NCBI GenBank assembly: GCA_019186845.1 | Contig: JABARW010000013.1 | Coordinates: 1 to 58,078, forward strand | DNA length: 58,078 nt | Direction of reading: 5' to 3' | From: Planctomycetota bacterium | GTDB lineage: Bacteria; Planctomycetota; UBA8742; UBA2392 | Shown here: piece by piece, positions 1 to 8,376 of the stretch | Position numbering within the stretch: the stretch's first letter is position 1 | Layout of the letters: each line of letters starts with the position of its first letter | Program-made: the position numbers and the translations under genes | The notes under the pieces: generated by a model | The model's input: only the letters and a program-made list of their open reading frames with translations | Database searches by the model: none | What the model was told of the DNA's origin: nothing

Positions 1-60
1 TTGCTCGGCTCTTGACCGCTGCCGGTTTTTCAATCCGTGTCCATCGGTGAAATTCGTGGC

Positions 61-1566
61 TCACATCCGCGCGCCCACATAGGCATCCACTTTGTTCGCG
101 GCGATCACGCCGTAGTTCGCCGCGCCAAGCCAGCCAGACATGATGATGCCCACGCTGCCCGCGTGAAAAAGGCCAGGCAGCTTCTGGTCGAGGTCCATGC
201 TCACCTTGAGACCTTCCCACTTAGTGCCAAACGACGCGCCCATTTGCTGGTGGGTGTAGAACTCGAATGTGCGCGGCGTGCTGACTTCGATGTGATCGAG
301 CTTACTGCGGATATCGGGCAGGTATTTTTCGAGATGCTTTAAAGTGCGCTCGGCTAGGTCGGCCTTGGCCGCTTCATACTCCTTCTCTCCAAGATTCTTC
401 CAGTCCGCGTAATTCGCGTTCGTGGAACTCACGATGGTGTAGCGATTAATGCCCGGCCGCGTCTTGGGGTAATAGAAGCTGAACGTTCGCGAGAGCGTGT
501 GCATGTCACACAGTTCCTCGCTCGTGAAACTCTTGGCCTCGCTGCAAAAGAGCAAGTCCGTGACAAACGGAATCGACTCGCCTTCGCGCACGCCCAAATA
601 AACCTGGCACGAGCTGTTCGCAAGCCGCACGGCTTTGGCCTCTGCGGCGAACTCCGGCGAAAAATGCTCGATCCCCACCATGTTCAGGATCGTGGATTTG
701 ATGTTTGCGTTGCTGAGCACGGCTTTGCATTTGATCTCGCGCCCGTTGGCGCGCACACCCGTGACGCGGCCATGCTCGACGTTGATCTTGTCTACGAGCA
801 CGCCCGAGAACATGTCGACGCCGTTCTTCTGCAGCTCTTTGCGCATCTTGAGGATGAGCTGGTCAGTGCCGCCCGAGAACGTGAACACACCCTTGCTCAT
901 GAAGTTTGAAAACACGATGCCATAGGCGACGGCGGGCTCAGCCAGCGTCGAGCCGTTGGCGTAAGTGATCGGCTCCATGAGCAGCCGGTGAACATCGTTG
1001 CGGCCGGGAAAGAAGCGGTTGAACAACTGGCCACAGGTTTCGCCGGTGTCGTTGTAGAAGTCGAGGCCGCGCAGGTAGGTGAAGAAGGCTTCGACGACTT
1101 CGGGCTTCAGGCCGAAGACGCTCACGAGCTTGGCCGAGTAATCCTCGCGATTGAAGCTGGTTTCAAAGGAGAACTGCGGGTTGTCGAATTTGATCGACTC
1201 AAGCTGGACGATGGAGTTGGCGATGTCCTCGTTCCAGTATTTCTTGCACGTCTTCTTCATGCCCACCGGAAAGCCGTGGAGCGAGATGTCGAAGATGTGC
1301 CCGCCGGGCCGTTTGAACCACGTCGCCATGCCGCCAAAATTGTAGTGCTGCTCGACAAGCAGCACGCGCCGCCCCTGCTTGGCAAGCACGTTGGCGCCGG
1401 TCAGCCCGGCGAGGCCGGAGCCAATGACCACGACGTCATACTCGGCCTTGGCCTTATCAATCGGGTTGTGCTTGCGCTCCGCCCGACCACCGGACGAACC
1501 CTGCAAAACGCGCTTGTTCTCGCGCGCGAGGGAGAAAACTTCGGTTGACGGTTTCGTATCAGTCAT
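61..1566 (-). CDS. CrtI/RetSat-like FAD-dependent oxidoreductase, last gene of the ole-KS-ACP cluster
   Basis: A 501-aa FAD enzyme of the phytoene desaturase / retinol saturase superfamily. A dinucleotide-binding fold lies near residues 43-73 with the pattern [18 protein letters not shown] followed by an acidic LLVEQ strand end, and a C-terminal FAD segment contains [11 protein letters not shown]. Known relatives desaturate, saturate or isomerise long polyene chains; the substrate here cannot be read from sequence. It has about 40 charged, poorly conserved residues before the Rossmann fold. The ATG at 1566 is preceded by a GGTGGGAA ribosome site. It is the ninth same-strand gene after oleA, 255 bases behind a second enzyme of the same superfamily. 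No carotenoid synthase gene (crtB/crtE) is near, so I infer action on an acyl or hydrocarbon chain rather than a carotenoid. Family confident, role inferred. Confidence 0.85.
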   Translation of the reverse strand: MTDTKPSTEVFSLARENKRVLQGSSGGRAERKHNPIDKAKAEYDVVVIGSGLAGLTGANVLAKQGRRVLLVEQHYNFGGMATWFKRPGGHIFDISLHGFPVGMKKTCKKYWNEDIANSIVQLESIKFDNPQFSFETSFNREDYSAKLVSVFGLKPEVVEAFFTYLRGLDFYNDTGETCGQLFNRFFPGRNDVHRLLMEPITYANGSTLAEPAVAYGIVFSNFMSKGVFTFSGGTDQLILKMRKELQKNGVDMFSGVLVDKINVEHGRVTGVRANGREIKCKAVLSNANIKSTILNMVGIEHFSPEFAAEAKAVRLANSSCQVYLGVREGESIPFVTDLLFCSEAKSFTSEELCDMHTLSRTFSFYYPKTRPGINRYTIVSSTNANYADWKNLGEKEYEAAKADLAERTLKHLEKYLPDIRSKLDHIEVSTPRTFEFYTHQQMGASFGTKWEGLKVSMDLDQKLPGLFHAGSVGIIMSGWLGAANYGVIAANKVDAYVGARM

Positions 1567-1578
1567 CGTTTCCCACCA

Positions 1579-1836
1579 GAGCCCATCGTGTAAGCGATGG
1601 GACCCCGCGAACGGCCAAGAGCAACCTCACGCGGAGAATCAGTCCTCATCCTCAATCCAAGGCTGGTCCTTTTGATCGAAACCGGTGAGCACTACTTCGC
1701 CCCAACGTGGGGCGTAAGGATCAATCGGACCTTTCTGCTTTCTCGACCACCACATGCTCTTCTCTGCGTCTCTGCGCCTCTGCGTCAGGCGCTTTTCATT
1801 CCGCACACAGAGTCCCATCGCTTACGCGATGGGCTC
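1579..1836. repeat. REP-bounded intergenic element (MITE/BIME-like)
   Basis: Two hairpins, CCCATCG-6 nt-CGATGGG at 1582-1601 and 1814-1833, lie in opposite orientation about 230 bases apart, with roughly 24 of 26 bases matching when inverted. Between them are CGCCCCA-ACG-TGGGGCG (about 1697-1713) and a short degenerate tandem of CTCTGCGTCT type near 1762-1785. The right copy overlaps the 3' end of the upstream oxidoreductase gene and supplies its stop codon (TAA, 1822-1824). The left copy sits just before the start of the next gene. I see no gene in this gap. It looks like a non-autonomous mobile repeat pair. Confidence 0.6.
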
Positions 1837-3372
1837 TGAAGCAGTGCTTTCCTTCAGCACCCAGCGGTTGGCCATTGAAATGCCGCTCAGGGCGGCTCCG
1901 ATGATGCCCAGAAATCCCTGGTCGGTGCCCATGATGGTCAAACCCTTGATGCCTGTTTCGCCCGTGCGGGATTTCCTGGGCGAGCCGTAGACCGCGCCGC
2001 CTTCGTGGCCGGTGAAATGGGTGATCGTGCGCGGCGTGAACATGTCGACGAGTTGGACATTCGAGCGGAAGTCGGGCAGGTGGGCGGGCGTCACGGCGGC
2101 CACGCTGTGTTCGTAGAAATTCTGCTTGGCTTGGGTGTAGGTGTCGGTTTTCGAGGTATCAGGTATCGGGTACCGGGTTTCAGGAATCGCTTTGCCGTTA
2201 CCTGATACCTGAGACCTGATTCCCGATACCTTCCATTCGCTCGGAATCAGCACCTCGGAACTTCCATCGCCTCGCTCCAGCGCTGTCCACTTCGCGTAGT
2301 TCGCGATGTTCGTGATGCGTACCAGCGGGTCGATGGGTTTGGGCAGCTTGAAGTTCTGGGGCATGCAGATCACGCCGGAATCGACGTCGCAAAGCTTGTC
2401 GGGGCAGCGGTATTCGAAGCGGTCGCGATTGGAGAAGAAGATGATGGTTGCATCCGTCTTAGGCGGCGCGTCGAGCACGGAAATGGTTTCGGTGAATGAC
2501 AATTTGCCCGTGGCATCGGCCTCCGGCCGATGTCCAGACATTGACGGGACGCCAATGCCACGTTCACCGTTCACCAGCTTGTTTGTCTCCACCAACCCCG
2601 CGCTGCTTAGAACGTGGTCGGCCTCGATGATTTCGCCGGATTGCAGCTCAACCCCCACCGCTTCGTTTTCGCGCGTCAGAATGCGTTTCACGCCCGCGCG
2701 CAGGCGCAGTTCGCCGCCCAGTTCGCGATAACGGTTCGTGAGCAGTGAAAGCACGTGGCGCACGCCCGCCTGCGGCCTGGCAAAACCTTCCATGTAAATG
2801 CTCTTGAACATGACCACGAACTGGTCCCAGTCCATGTCGTGCTCGCGCGCGGAGCCGTAAAACATGAGCGGGCAAAACAGCATGTCTTCGAGAAGCGACT
2901 CGCGGATGTGGCGCCGCACAACTTCTCGCGCGCTGATTTGTGGCGCATCGAGATCAAGCTCGTTGAACGCGACAATCTCTCGCGTAAGCGCATCGAAACC
3001 GTCGATCTCGCGCGGGAACGCGCGGCGCACTTCGCCCCTTAGATTTTCGAAGTCGTTGTCAAAGCGCAGCTTCGCGCTCGGGAACGAAATCAGCGAGAAC
3101 GATTGCTCGTGCAGGTCAAGCTGCTCGTGCCGCAAGCGCAATTGCTTCAACAGGCGCGTGAGCGGCTTGCCCTTCGCTCCGCGCGGCACATAGTTCGTCA
3201 TCGCGTGCAGGCCGACGTCGAGCTGCCGGCCCTTGAACTGGTAGAACGAGTTCAGTCCGCCCCAGACGTAATGCCGCTCCAGAACGACGACGCGTTTGTC
3301 GAACATGGCAAGGCGAATGCCGGCCGCGAGTCCGGACATGCCCGCACCAATGATAACGGCGTCGTACTCCAT
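1822..3372 (-). CDS. CrtI/RetSat-like FAD-dependent oxidoreductase with in-frame repeat insertions
   Basis: About 516 aa. The N-terminal FAD fold reads YDAVIIGAGMSGLAAGIRLA and continues with VVVLERH; a C-terminal FAD-binding segment includes GIKGLTIMGTDQGFLG. An in-frame ATG 20 codons further upstream is possible, but the ATG at 3372 begins directly at the Rossmann fold. It is a superfamily paralogue of the next gene downstream and probably forms a pair with it acting on a long acyl or polyene chain. Two repeats interrupt the frame without breaking it: a palindromic element at 2510-2561 and a heptamer element at 2155-2231 that encodes a low-complexity VSGIRSQVSG-type stretch. The stop codon lies in the loop of a REP hairpin. 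Whether the inserts are tolerated is unknown, but the frame stays open throughout. Confidence 0.82.
   Translation of the reverse strand: MEYDAVIIGAGMSGLAAGIRLAMFDKRVVVLERHYVWGGLNSFYQFKGRQLDVGLHAMTNYVPRGAKGKPLTRLLKQLRLRHEQLDLHEQSFSLISFPSAKLRFDNDFENLRGEVRRAFPREIDGFDALTREIVAFNELDLDAPQISAREVVRRHIRESLLEDMLFCPLMFYGSAREHDMDWDQFVVMFKSIYMEGFARPQAGVRHVLSLLTNRYRELGGELRLRAGVKRILTRENEAVGVELQSGEIIEADHVLSSAGLVETNKLVNGERGIGVPSMSGHRPEADATGKLSFTETISVLDAPPKTDATIIFFSNRDRFEYRCPDKLCDVDSGVICMPQNFKLPKPIDPLVRITNIANYAKWTALERGDGSSEVLIPSEWKVSGIRSQVSGNGKAIPETRYPIPDTSKTDTYTQAKQNFYEHSVAAVTPAHLPDFRSNVQLVDMFTPRTITHFTGHEGGAVYGSPRKSRTGETGIKGLTIMGTDQGFLGIIGAALSGISMANRWVLKESTASEPIA
2155..2231. repeat. Inverted heptamer repeat element inside a CDS
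   Basis: Degenerate 7-nt units GGTATCA, GGTATCG, GGTACCG, GGTTTCA run rightward. After a spacer of about 16 bases the inverse units CCTGATA, CCTGAGA, CCTGATT, CCCGATA follow. The element is in frame with the 1822-3372 oxidoreductase and adds about 26 codons. It resembles the STRR heptamer repeats known from cyanobacterial genomes in having a 7-base period. It shares its plan, but not its unit, with four other elements in this window. Confidence 0.7.
2510..2561. repeat. In-frame palindromic element with GTGGCAT termini
   Basis: GTGGCAT at 2510 and ATGCCAC ending at 2561 are inverted termini. Inside the left half is a hairpin CATCGGCC-TCC-GGCCGATG (2514-2532). The element adds roughly 17 codons to the 1822-3372 oxidoreductase and keeps the frame. 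It looks like a REP-type insertion tolerated in a surface loop. Confidence 0.6.
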
Positions 3373-3380
3373 AGCGGATC

Positions 3381-3451
3381 GCTGTTCGCGGCCCGCAGTT
3401 GGCAACTGCGCTTCGCCACTGGCGAACCGCAAGCCGCGAACTGCGAGCAGA
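3381..3451. repeat. Inverted heptamer repeat element between ACP and oxidoreductase genes
   Basis: Seven-base units GTTCGCG, GCCCGCA, GTTGGCA, ACTGCGC, TTCGCCA, CTGGCGA, ACCGCAA, GCCGCGA, ACTGCGA fill the gap almost completely; the second half is the inverse of the first. It has the same architecture as the elements at 2155, 3734, 45367 and 56046, with a different unit. Confidence 0.6.
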
Positions 3452-3452
3452 G

Positions 3453-3716
3453 TTAGACCTTCGCCGTCTTGCTCACCAGTTTGCCGCGCAGGTAGTTCAC
3501 GCAGCTGTCCAGCGTGGCCAGCTGCATGTAGTCCGTGTCGGGCACGTTGACGCCATAGCGCTTGCGCAGCTCCATGACGATGTCGAGGAAGTCCATCGAG
3601 TCGAGATCCATCTGCTCGCGCAGGCGTACGTCGGGCTTGAGGTTGCTGGTGTCCTCGTCGGGGGCGATGTCGCTGATGATGTCGATGATGGCCTGCTTGA
3701 TTTCCGCGTCGTTCAT
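3453..3716 (-). CDS. Acyl carrier protein
   Basis: An 87-aa, acidic, four-helix carrier protein of normal ACP length. The phosphopantetheine attachment serine is Ser40 in the motif DLDSMDFLD. It should carry a growing or activated acyl chain as a thioester on 4'-phosphopantetheine in the cytoplasm. It lies between the FabF-like ketosynthase and two CrtI-like oxidoreductases, all on the same strand, so it is probably dedicated to this cluster rather than being the housekeeping AcpP. No acyltransferase or phosphopantetheinyl transferase is in the window, so loading and activation must come from elsewhere. Confidence 0.93.
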   Translation of the reverse strand: MNDAEIKQAIIDIISDIAPDEDTSNLKPDVRLREQMDLDSMDFLDIVMELRKRYGVNVPDTDYMQLATLDSCVNYLRGKLVSKTAKV

Positions 3717-3733
3717 TGCTCTCTCCTGAGTTA

Positions 3734-3811
3734 CTAGGCGCTAGGCTTCAGGCGCTAGACACCTCTCCGTTGTTGTTTAACCAGCGCCAGACGCCTAGCC
3801 GCCAGCGCCTG
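3734..3811. repeat. Inverted heptamer repeat element between ACP and ketosynthase genes
   Basis: Left arm units CTAGGCG, CTAGGCT, TCAGGCG, CTAG are followed after a spacer by an inverse arm of the type CCAGCGC, CAGACGC, CTAGCCG, CCAGCGC. The right arm overlaps the last codons and the TAG stop (3795-3797) of the ketosynthase gene, so the repeat encodes that protein's C-terminus. Confidence 0.6.
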
Positions 3812-5042
3812 AAAATCTCCTCACAATCAAAGCTGAGTTGATGCCCAGCATTCCGAAACTCATGTTCATGATTGCGTCCACGCGCTCGGCTTTCCTGCTC
3901 TGATTGATCACCAGGCCGCGCATGGCGCACTTTGGGTCGAGGGATTCGACGTTTATCGTCGGGTGCACAATCCGGTCGTCGAAGCTGGGAAGGTTGCCGG
4001 CAAGCTCCAAGGCACCTGCCGCACCCATGGCGTGACCGATGAAGCTCTTTGTGTTGTTCACGTGTACGCCGGGGAAGTCGCCGAACACCTGATTGACCGC
4101 AGCGGCCTCCATCTCGTCGCCCTGCATCGTGCTCGTGGCATGCGTGTTGACAATGTGAATGTCGCCGGGCTCCATGCCGGCCCGTTTCAGAGCGCCGCGC
4201 ATGCACTCGGCCTGCCGCACCGAGTTCGGCAGGACGTAGTCGCTGGCATCGGAGTTCACGCACCAGCCCGCGATCTCGCCGTAGATTCTCGCCTTGCGCT
4301 TCAGAGCGTCGTCAAGACGCTCCAGCGTATACAGGCAGCCACCTTCCGAAATCACGATGCCGTTGCGCGCGGCATCGAAGGGCCGGCTGGCCTTGGTCGG
4401 GTCGTCGTGAGTCGCCAGCGCCGTCTGGGCCTTGAAACCGGCGAAGATGCCAAACGTGTGGATGCTTTCGGAAACACCGCCGCCCAGGGCCAGATCAACT
4501 TCGCCCAGCATCAGCATCTGGGCTGAGTGAATCAGTCCCAAGTTGCCCGCGGCGCAGGCCGCGCCGATGCAGTAGGCCGGGCCCGTTGTACTCAGCGCGA
4601 GCGTGACTTCACCCGCGGGATTGTTGGCCACGGTGCGCGGATTGTGATGGTGTGTCCAGAACGAGAGGTCGTAGTTGTATTGCTTGACGTTGTGGATTTC
4701 GGTTTCCGTCTCCACGTTGCCGTGCTCAGTCGTGCCTACAAACACTCCTACGCGTGAGCGGTCGACGTCCCTGATATCGATGCCGGCGTCCTTGAGCGCT
4801 TCGTGGGCGCAGTAAATGCCGATGCTGCCCGCGCGCGTGCCGCGCCGGATGTCCTTGCGGCTCTGGTAGCGGGTGGCCTCAAAGTTGCATTGGCCCGCGA
4901 GCGTCTTTCCGAAGTATCGAATCTCGTAGGGCGTCACGCCGGACTTGCCATTGAGCAGAGCCTGGCGGAACTCGCCAAGCGAGTTGCCATTGGGGGCGGT
5001 CAAGCCAACGCCGGTGATCACGATCCGGGGCAGGTTACTCAC
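3795..5042 (-). CDS. FabF-like beta-ketoacyl-ACP synthase
   Basis: A 415-aa ketosynthase of the FabF/type II KS family, which catalyses decarboxylative condensation of malonyl-ACP with an acyl thioester. The thiolase-fold start is IVITGVGLTAPNG. The nucleophile is Cys163 in GAACAAGNLG; the two catalytic histidines are in NTHATST (about residue 300) and KSFIGHAMG (about 337), so the Cys-His-His triad is complete. The GTG start at 5042 overlaps the preceding regulator's TAA by 8 bases, suggesting translational coupling. An ACP follows 78 bases downstream. The active-site motif lacks the usual TACSSG form, so specificity may differ from housekeeping FabF. I infer it extends or primes a special acyl chain feeding the ole pathway. 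Confidence 0.92.
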   Translation of the reverse strand: MSNLPRIVITGVGLTAPNGNSLGEFRQALLNGKSGVTPYEIRYFGKTLAGQCNFEATRYQSRKDIRRGTRAGSIGIYCAHEALKDAGIDIRDVDRSRVGVFVGTTEHGNVETETEIHNVKQYNYDLSFWTHHHNPRTVANNPAGEVTLALSTTGPAYCIGAACAAGNLGLIHSAQMLMLGEVDLALGGGVSESIHTFGIFAGFKAQTALATHDDPTKASRPFDAARNGIVISEGGCLYTLERLDDALKRKARIYGEIAGWCVNSDASDYVLPNSVRQAECMRGALKRAGMEPGDIHIVNTHATSTMQGDEMEAAAVNQVFGDFPGVHVNNTKSFIGHAMGAAGALELAGNLPSFDDRIVHPTINVESLDPKCAMRGLVINQSRKAERVDAIMNMSFGMLGINSALIVRRFSGAGG

Positions 5043-5637
5043 GCTCGCCTCCCTTGCGGATCAGCTTCATGGCCTCGTTACTGAGCTTGGCGCCCATGCC
5101 CATCATGCGACGCATCAGGCGCGACAAGCGAGTGTCAGCGTCCATGCTTGTGCCGTTGGCAGTAGTCACAAAAAACTGGATGGCGCCCTGGGCAATGTCA
5201 CTGGTAGTCACGATGCTTTGAAGCGTTTCCACGCGGGGGTCGCGCGCATCGCCGCGCTGCACCATGCTCAAAGCCGCGCGGGCGGACTCTTTGAAACGCT
5301 CGATGGCGACCTGCTCGCGACGGCGGAGCACAGTGGCCACGATGCTGAGGGTGTCGCTCACCGGCGAATGCAGCTGGCAGCGATGCGTGGGCGAGAATTC
5401 GCTCGTGATCGCGCCCCACTCGCGCAACTCCGTGAGCGCTTCGCTGGCTGAGCCAATACTGATGCCTAACTGTTCGGCAATCTCAGCCAGTGATAGCGGC
5501 CTGCCCGCAAGCACCAGCATGCCCCAGACGCGGCCCTGCCGCTGCTTGAAGCCGATCGCCTCGAAGAAGGTCTCGAACTGCGGAAGGAACTCCCGCAACT
5601 TCTCGTCCATCGGTGCTTCAGTCTTGGTGGGCGGCAT
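5035..5637 (-). CDS. GbsR/MarR-family transcriptional regulator
   Basis: A 200-aa protein with a winged-helix of the GbsR type: GRVWGMLVLAGRPLSLAEIA, then a recognition-helix region LGISIGSASEALTELREWG at about residues 45-75. It is followed by a helical dimerisation region. GbsR-type proteins are usually ligand-responsive repressors of neighbouring genes. The ATG at 5637 lies in the 3' end of oleD and has a good GGAGG site nine bases upstream; the later ATG (5610) has none, so the longer form is preferred. Lying inside the operon and overlapping both neighbours, it probably autoregulates the cluster. The C-terminus is basic. Confidence 0.85.
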   Translation of the reverse strand: MPPTKTEAPMDEKLREFLPQFETFFEAIGFKQRQGRVWGMLVLAGRPLSLAEIAEQLGISIGSASEALTELREWGAITSEFSPTHRCQLHSPVSDTLSIVATVLRRREQVAIERFKESARAALSMVQRGDARDPRVETLQSIVTTSDIAQGAIQFFVTTANGTSMDADTRLSRLMRRMMGMGAKLSNEAMKLIRKGGERE

Positions 5638-6670
5638 GTTGAGCCTCCGTTTTCACGTAATCGTCCAGCGCTTCCACGCCAAAGCGCCTGGGCTCATAAC
5701 CCAGGTCTTTGCGGGCGCGCGAAATGTCAAACCAGTGGCTCGTCGCGAGGTTCTCCGCGACAAAGCGGGTCATGGGCGGCTCCTTCGAGGCGCCGAACAG
5801 CCCGTAGAAGAACTCAAGCACGGCCCCGGCTCGATAAGCGGTGACACGCGAGACCTGGCGCGTGATGGGCTTCAAACCGAAGCGCGAGATCAAGGCATTG
5901 ATCCAATCCCAAAGCAACACAGCCTCGCTTGAAATGAAATAGGCCTTCCCGGCCGCCACCTCGATTTTCTCAAGGGCCAGCAGGTGCGCGTCGGCTGCGT
6001 CCTCCACGTGGGTGATATCAACCTTGTTTGTGCCGTCACCCACGCGCTTGAGCTTCCCCGCCCTCGCACGCGCAAGCACCCGCGGCACCAGGTGCGGGTC
6101 ACCCTTGCCCCAGATGAGGTGTGGCCGAAGTGCCACTGTTCTCAACGCGCCCACGCCGTTGGCCCCGAGTACCTCTTTCTCTGCCATGCATTTGCTCTCC
6201 GCGTAATGCGTGAGAAAGCGTCTGGCATAGGGCGTATCTTCGTTGGCGCCCTCCAGCGCCATCGCGCCAAAGACGACGCTGGGTGTGCTGGTGTAGATGA
6301 GGCTCGTCACGCCATGGGTGTGGCAGGCAGCCAGCACATTCTGGGTGCCGCGCAGATTGATGTCGAAGTATTCGCTCCGCGAACCCCAGACTCCGGCCTT
6401 GGCCGCGACGTGAAAGACCGCATCATGTCCGGCTATGGCCGCCGAAACCTCAACGGCATTGCGGAGGTCGCCCTTGGCCATCCTCGGGTTGCGCGACTGG
6501 CGTTTAAACCCCTTCTCAAACAGCCCCGTGCGATCAGAGGTCGCGATAGCAGAGTCCGAGTGCGAGGCAACGCTGCGTGCAAAAACCGTGACTTCATGGC
6601 CCGCATCGACCAGGCGCTGCACGATGCGCGCACCAAGAAAGCCGTTGCCGCCGGTGACGAGAATTCTCAT
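5618..6670 (-). CDS. oleD: OleD-like NAD(P)-dependent 2-alkyl-3-ketoalkanoate reductase
   Basis: A 350-aa extended SDR. The cofactor fold is ILVTGGNGFLGARIVQRL at the N-terminus and the catalytic YxxxK is in HYAESK. OleD reduces the 2-alkyl-3-ketoalkanoic acid made by OleA to the 2-alkyl-3-hydroxyalkanoic acid. Its start overlaps the stop of oleC in an ATGA, and it follows oleA-oleB-oleC on the same strand; that order is the main reason for naming it. Sequence alone would also fit other NAD-dependent epimerases/dehydratases. Confidence 0.88.
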   Translation of the reverse strand: MRILVTGGNGFLGARIVQRLVDAGHEVTVFARSVASHSDSAIATSDRTGLFEKGFKRQSRNPRMAKGDLRNAVEVSAAIAGHDAVFHVAAKAGVWGSRSEYFDINLRGTQNVLAACHTHGVTSLIYTSTPSVVFGAMALEGANEDTPYARRFLTHYAESKCMAEKEVLGANGVGALRTVALRPHLIWGKGDPHLVPRVLARARAGKLKRVGDGTNKVDITHVEDAADAHLLALEKIEVAAGKAYFISSEAVLLWDWINALISRFGLKPITRQVSRVTAYRAGAVLEFFYGLFGASKEPPMTRFVAENLATSHWFDISRARKDLGYEPRRFGVEALDDYVKTEAQHAAHQD

Positions 6671-8376
6671 GCGGAACCGCCTTTGCCGCCCACTGGCAGA
6701 GCGTGGCGACGCGCGAGTTCGATGCGGTCGATCTTGGCGTTGTGGCGCACGTCGAGGGGAAAATCGTCGTCAAAAATGATGCGGGCAATGCCGCGCGTTA
6801 CGGGACTCCGTGCCGCCAGCTCCAGCACGGCCTTCTCGCGCGCGGTGACCTCCGCCCACACTTTCGTGACCGGTACCCCCGTTACCGGCGCGATATCCAC
6901 CACGACGGCTGGAGTCTGCTCGGCTGCGCCCACGGGATAGCCGATCAGCGCGCTGCGCAGAACGTGCGGCATGGCGTTGAACACGCCCTCGACCTGGTCG
7001 GGGTAGAGCGGGCCAGAAGGCGTGTGCACGACATGATTGGCGCGGCCGCAGAACCAGAGGTTGCCCTCGGCGTCGAAGTAGCCGACGTCGCCCATGCGAT
7101 GAAAGAAGTCCGGAGTCCGACGTCCGGACTCCGAGGTCGCGGCAATCTTGGATGCAGTGGTTTGCTCAGGCCGATTGAAGTAACGCCGCGTCGTGGTCGG
7201 GCTGCGGACAATAATCTCTCCGATTTCACCGACAGGTAAAGGCGCAGCATGCTGCGCCTTTACAGGGACGATCTGCACATCCACACCCGGCAGCGGCTTG
7301 CCCACACAGGTGCCTTCGCCGGACTTCATGCGCGTGGCGAATTTCTCGAGCAACGTGCGGCCGTCGATGCATGCCACTGGCAGTGATTCCGTCGCGCCAT
7401 AGGGCGTAAAGACGCGGCCATTGGGCAGGAGTTCGGCGAGCGCTTCGTGCGTCTTGAGCGGCACGCTCGCGCCGGCGATCAGGATGCGGCGCAGTGACTC
7501 GGGAAACTTTCGGCGTTGCGCTTGCAGCCACGGCGCGACACGCGCCCAGACTGCCGGCGATCCAAACGTAAGCGAGGCTTTGTGCTGCTCGATAGCCGCG
7601 ACGATCTTTGCGGGGTCGCACTTGCCCGGCTTCGAGAAATCCATGTCCGGAAGAACGATGGTGCAGCCCATACCCACGGTGAAGAGCGCAAAGAGCGCAA
7701 AGCAGGGCACGTCGATTTCACCTGGTTGAATTCCAAAGTAATCGCGAATCGCGAGCACCTGGCCGTCAAACATGCCGTGCTCGTACTCCACGCCCTTTGG
7801 TACGCCCGTTGCGCCGCTGGTGAACAGGATCGCGGCAAGATCGTTCGCCCGCGTCTGTGGCGCCTTGAAGCTTGACGCGTCAATACTTGCGAGCTGTGAA
7901 TAGGTCTTGCCGCCCCAAAACCAGCGTCTGCCCACCGTTACGCGCTTGGTCACGCTCGCAAAAGGCTTGCGGAAGACCTGGCTGAGCGCGTGCGCCGCTG
8001 AAATACCGATCAGCGCTTCTGGCTTTGCCTCGCCGATGCAGGCCAGCATGTTCTTGCGCCCCATGCCGGGATCGACCACGATCGGCACCGCAGCCGCGCG
8101 GAACAGCGCAAACACCAGCGCGACGAACTCAATGCCCGGCCGCACGGCCAGGACCGCGCGCGTGCCGTTGCTTATACCGTACTGCGTCAGGCCCGCAGCC
8201 AGCGCGTTGATCGTGCGCTCCAGCTCGCCAAACGTGATGCGCTGCCCCGTCGCCTGCTCGATGATCGCGGTGGCATCCGGCCGCATGCGCGCCTGCTCCG
8301 TGATGTGATCGCTCACGTTGCAACGCTTGCCGGTGGCAGACTCCGAGTGCTGGATCGTCGCGATGCACTCACTCAT
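6667..8376 (-). CDS. oleC: OleC-like beta-lactone synthetase (AMP-dependent synthetase family)
   Basis: A 569-aa ANL-superfamily enzyme. The adenylate-forming P-loop reads LFTSGATGVPKG near residues 184-195, and later motifs include FTPYGATESLPVA and GDVGYFDAEGNLWFCGR. OleC adenylates the 2-alkyl-3-hydroxy acid and closes it to a beta-lactone. The ATG overlaps the oleB stop (ATGA) and the stop overlaps oleD. Two palindromic insertions lie in frame, at 7111-7133 (a SGRRTPDFF-type insert) and 7236-7263 (a VKAQHAAPL-type insert), in linker segments between core motifs. The palindromic half-site TTGACGCGTCAA also occurs at 7872-7883. Confidence 0.9.
   Translation of the reverse strand: MSECIATIQHSESATGKRCNVSDHITEQARMRPDATAIIEQATGQRITFGELERTINALAAGLTQYGISNGTRAVLAVRPGIEFVALVFALFRAAAVPIVVDPGMGRKNMLACIGEAKPEALIGISAAHALSQVFRKPFASVTKRVTVGRRWFWGGKTYSQLASIDASSFKAPQTRANDLAAILFTSGATGVPKGVEYEHGMFDGQVLAIRDYFGIQPGEIDVPCFALFALFTVGMGCTIVLPDMDFSKPGKCDPAKIVAAIEQHKASLTFGSPAVWARVAPWLQAQRRKFPESLRRILIAGASVPLKTHEALAELLPNGRVFTPYGATESLPVACIDGRTLLEKFATRMKSGEGTCVGKPLPGVDVQIVPVKAQHAAPLPVGEIGEIIVRSPTTTRRYFNRPEQTTASKIAATSESGRRTPDFFHRMGDVGYFDAEGNLWFCGRANHVVHTPSGPLYPDQVEGVFNAMPHVLRSALIGYPVGAAEQTPAVVVDIAPVTGVPVTKVWAEVTAREKAVLELAARSPVTRGIARIIFDDDFPLDVRHNAKIDRIELARRHALPVGGKGGSA
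7111..7133. repeat. In-frame palindrome in oleC
   Basis: CGGAGTCCG-ACGTC-CGGACTCCG is a perfect inverted repeat with 9-base arms. It is read through in frame as part of oleC, just before the conserved HRMGDVGYF motif. Confidence 0.6.
7236..7263. repeat. 28-bp perfect palindrome in oleC
   Basis: GTAAAGGCGCAGCA is followed immediately by its exact reverse complement, giving a perfect 28-base palindrome without a loop. It is in frame in oleC and encodes an extra loop between IVPV and VGEIGEI. It is probably an inserted REP-type element. Confidence 0.65.

Noticed and set aside
61..3372. Carotenoid biosynthesis cluster, because of two CrtI-like genes
   Set aside because: No phytoene synthase, GGPP synthase or cyclase is near; the neighbours are ole, KS and ACP genes.
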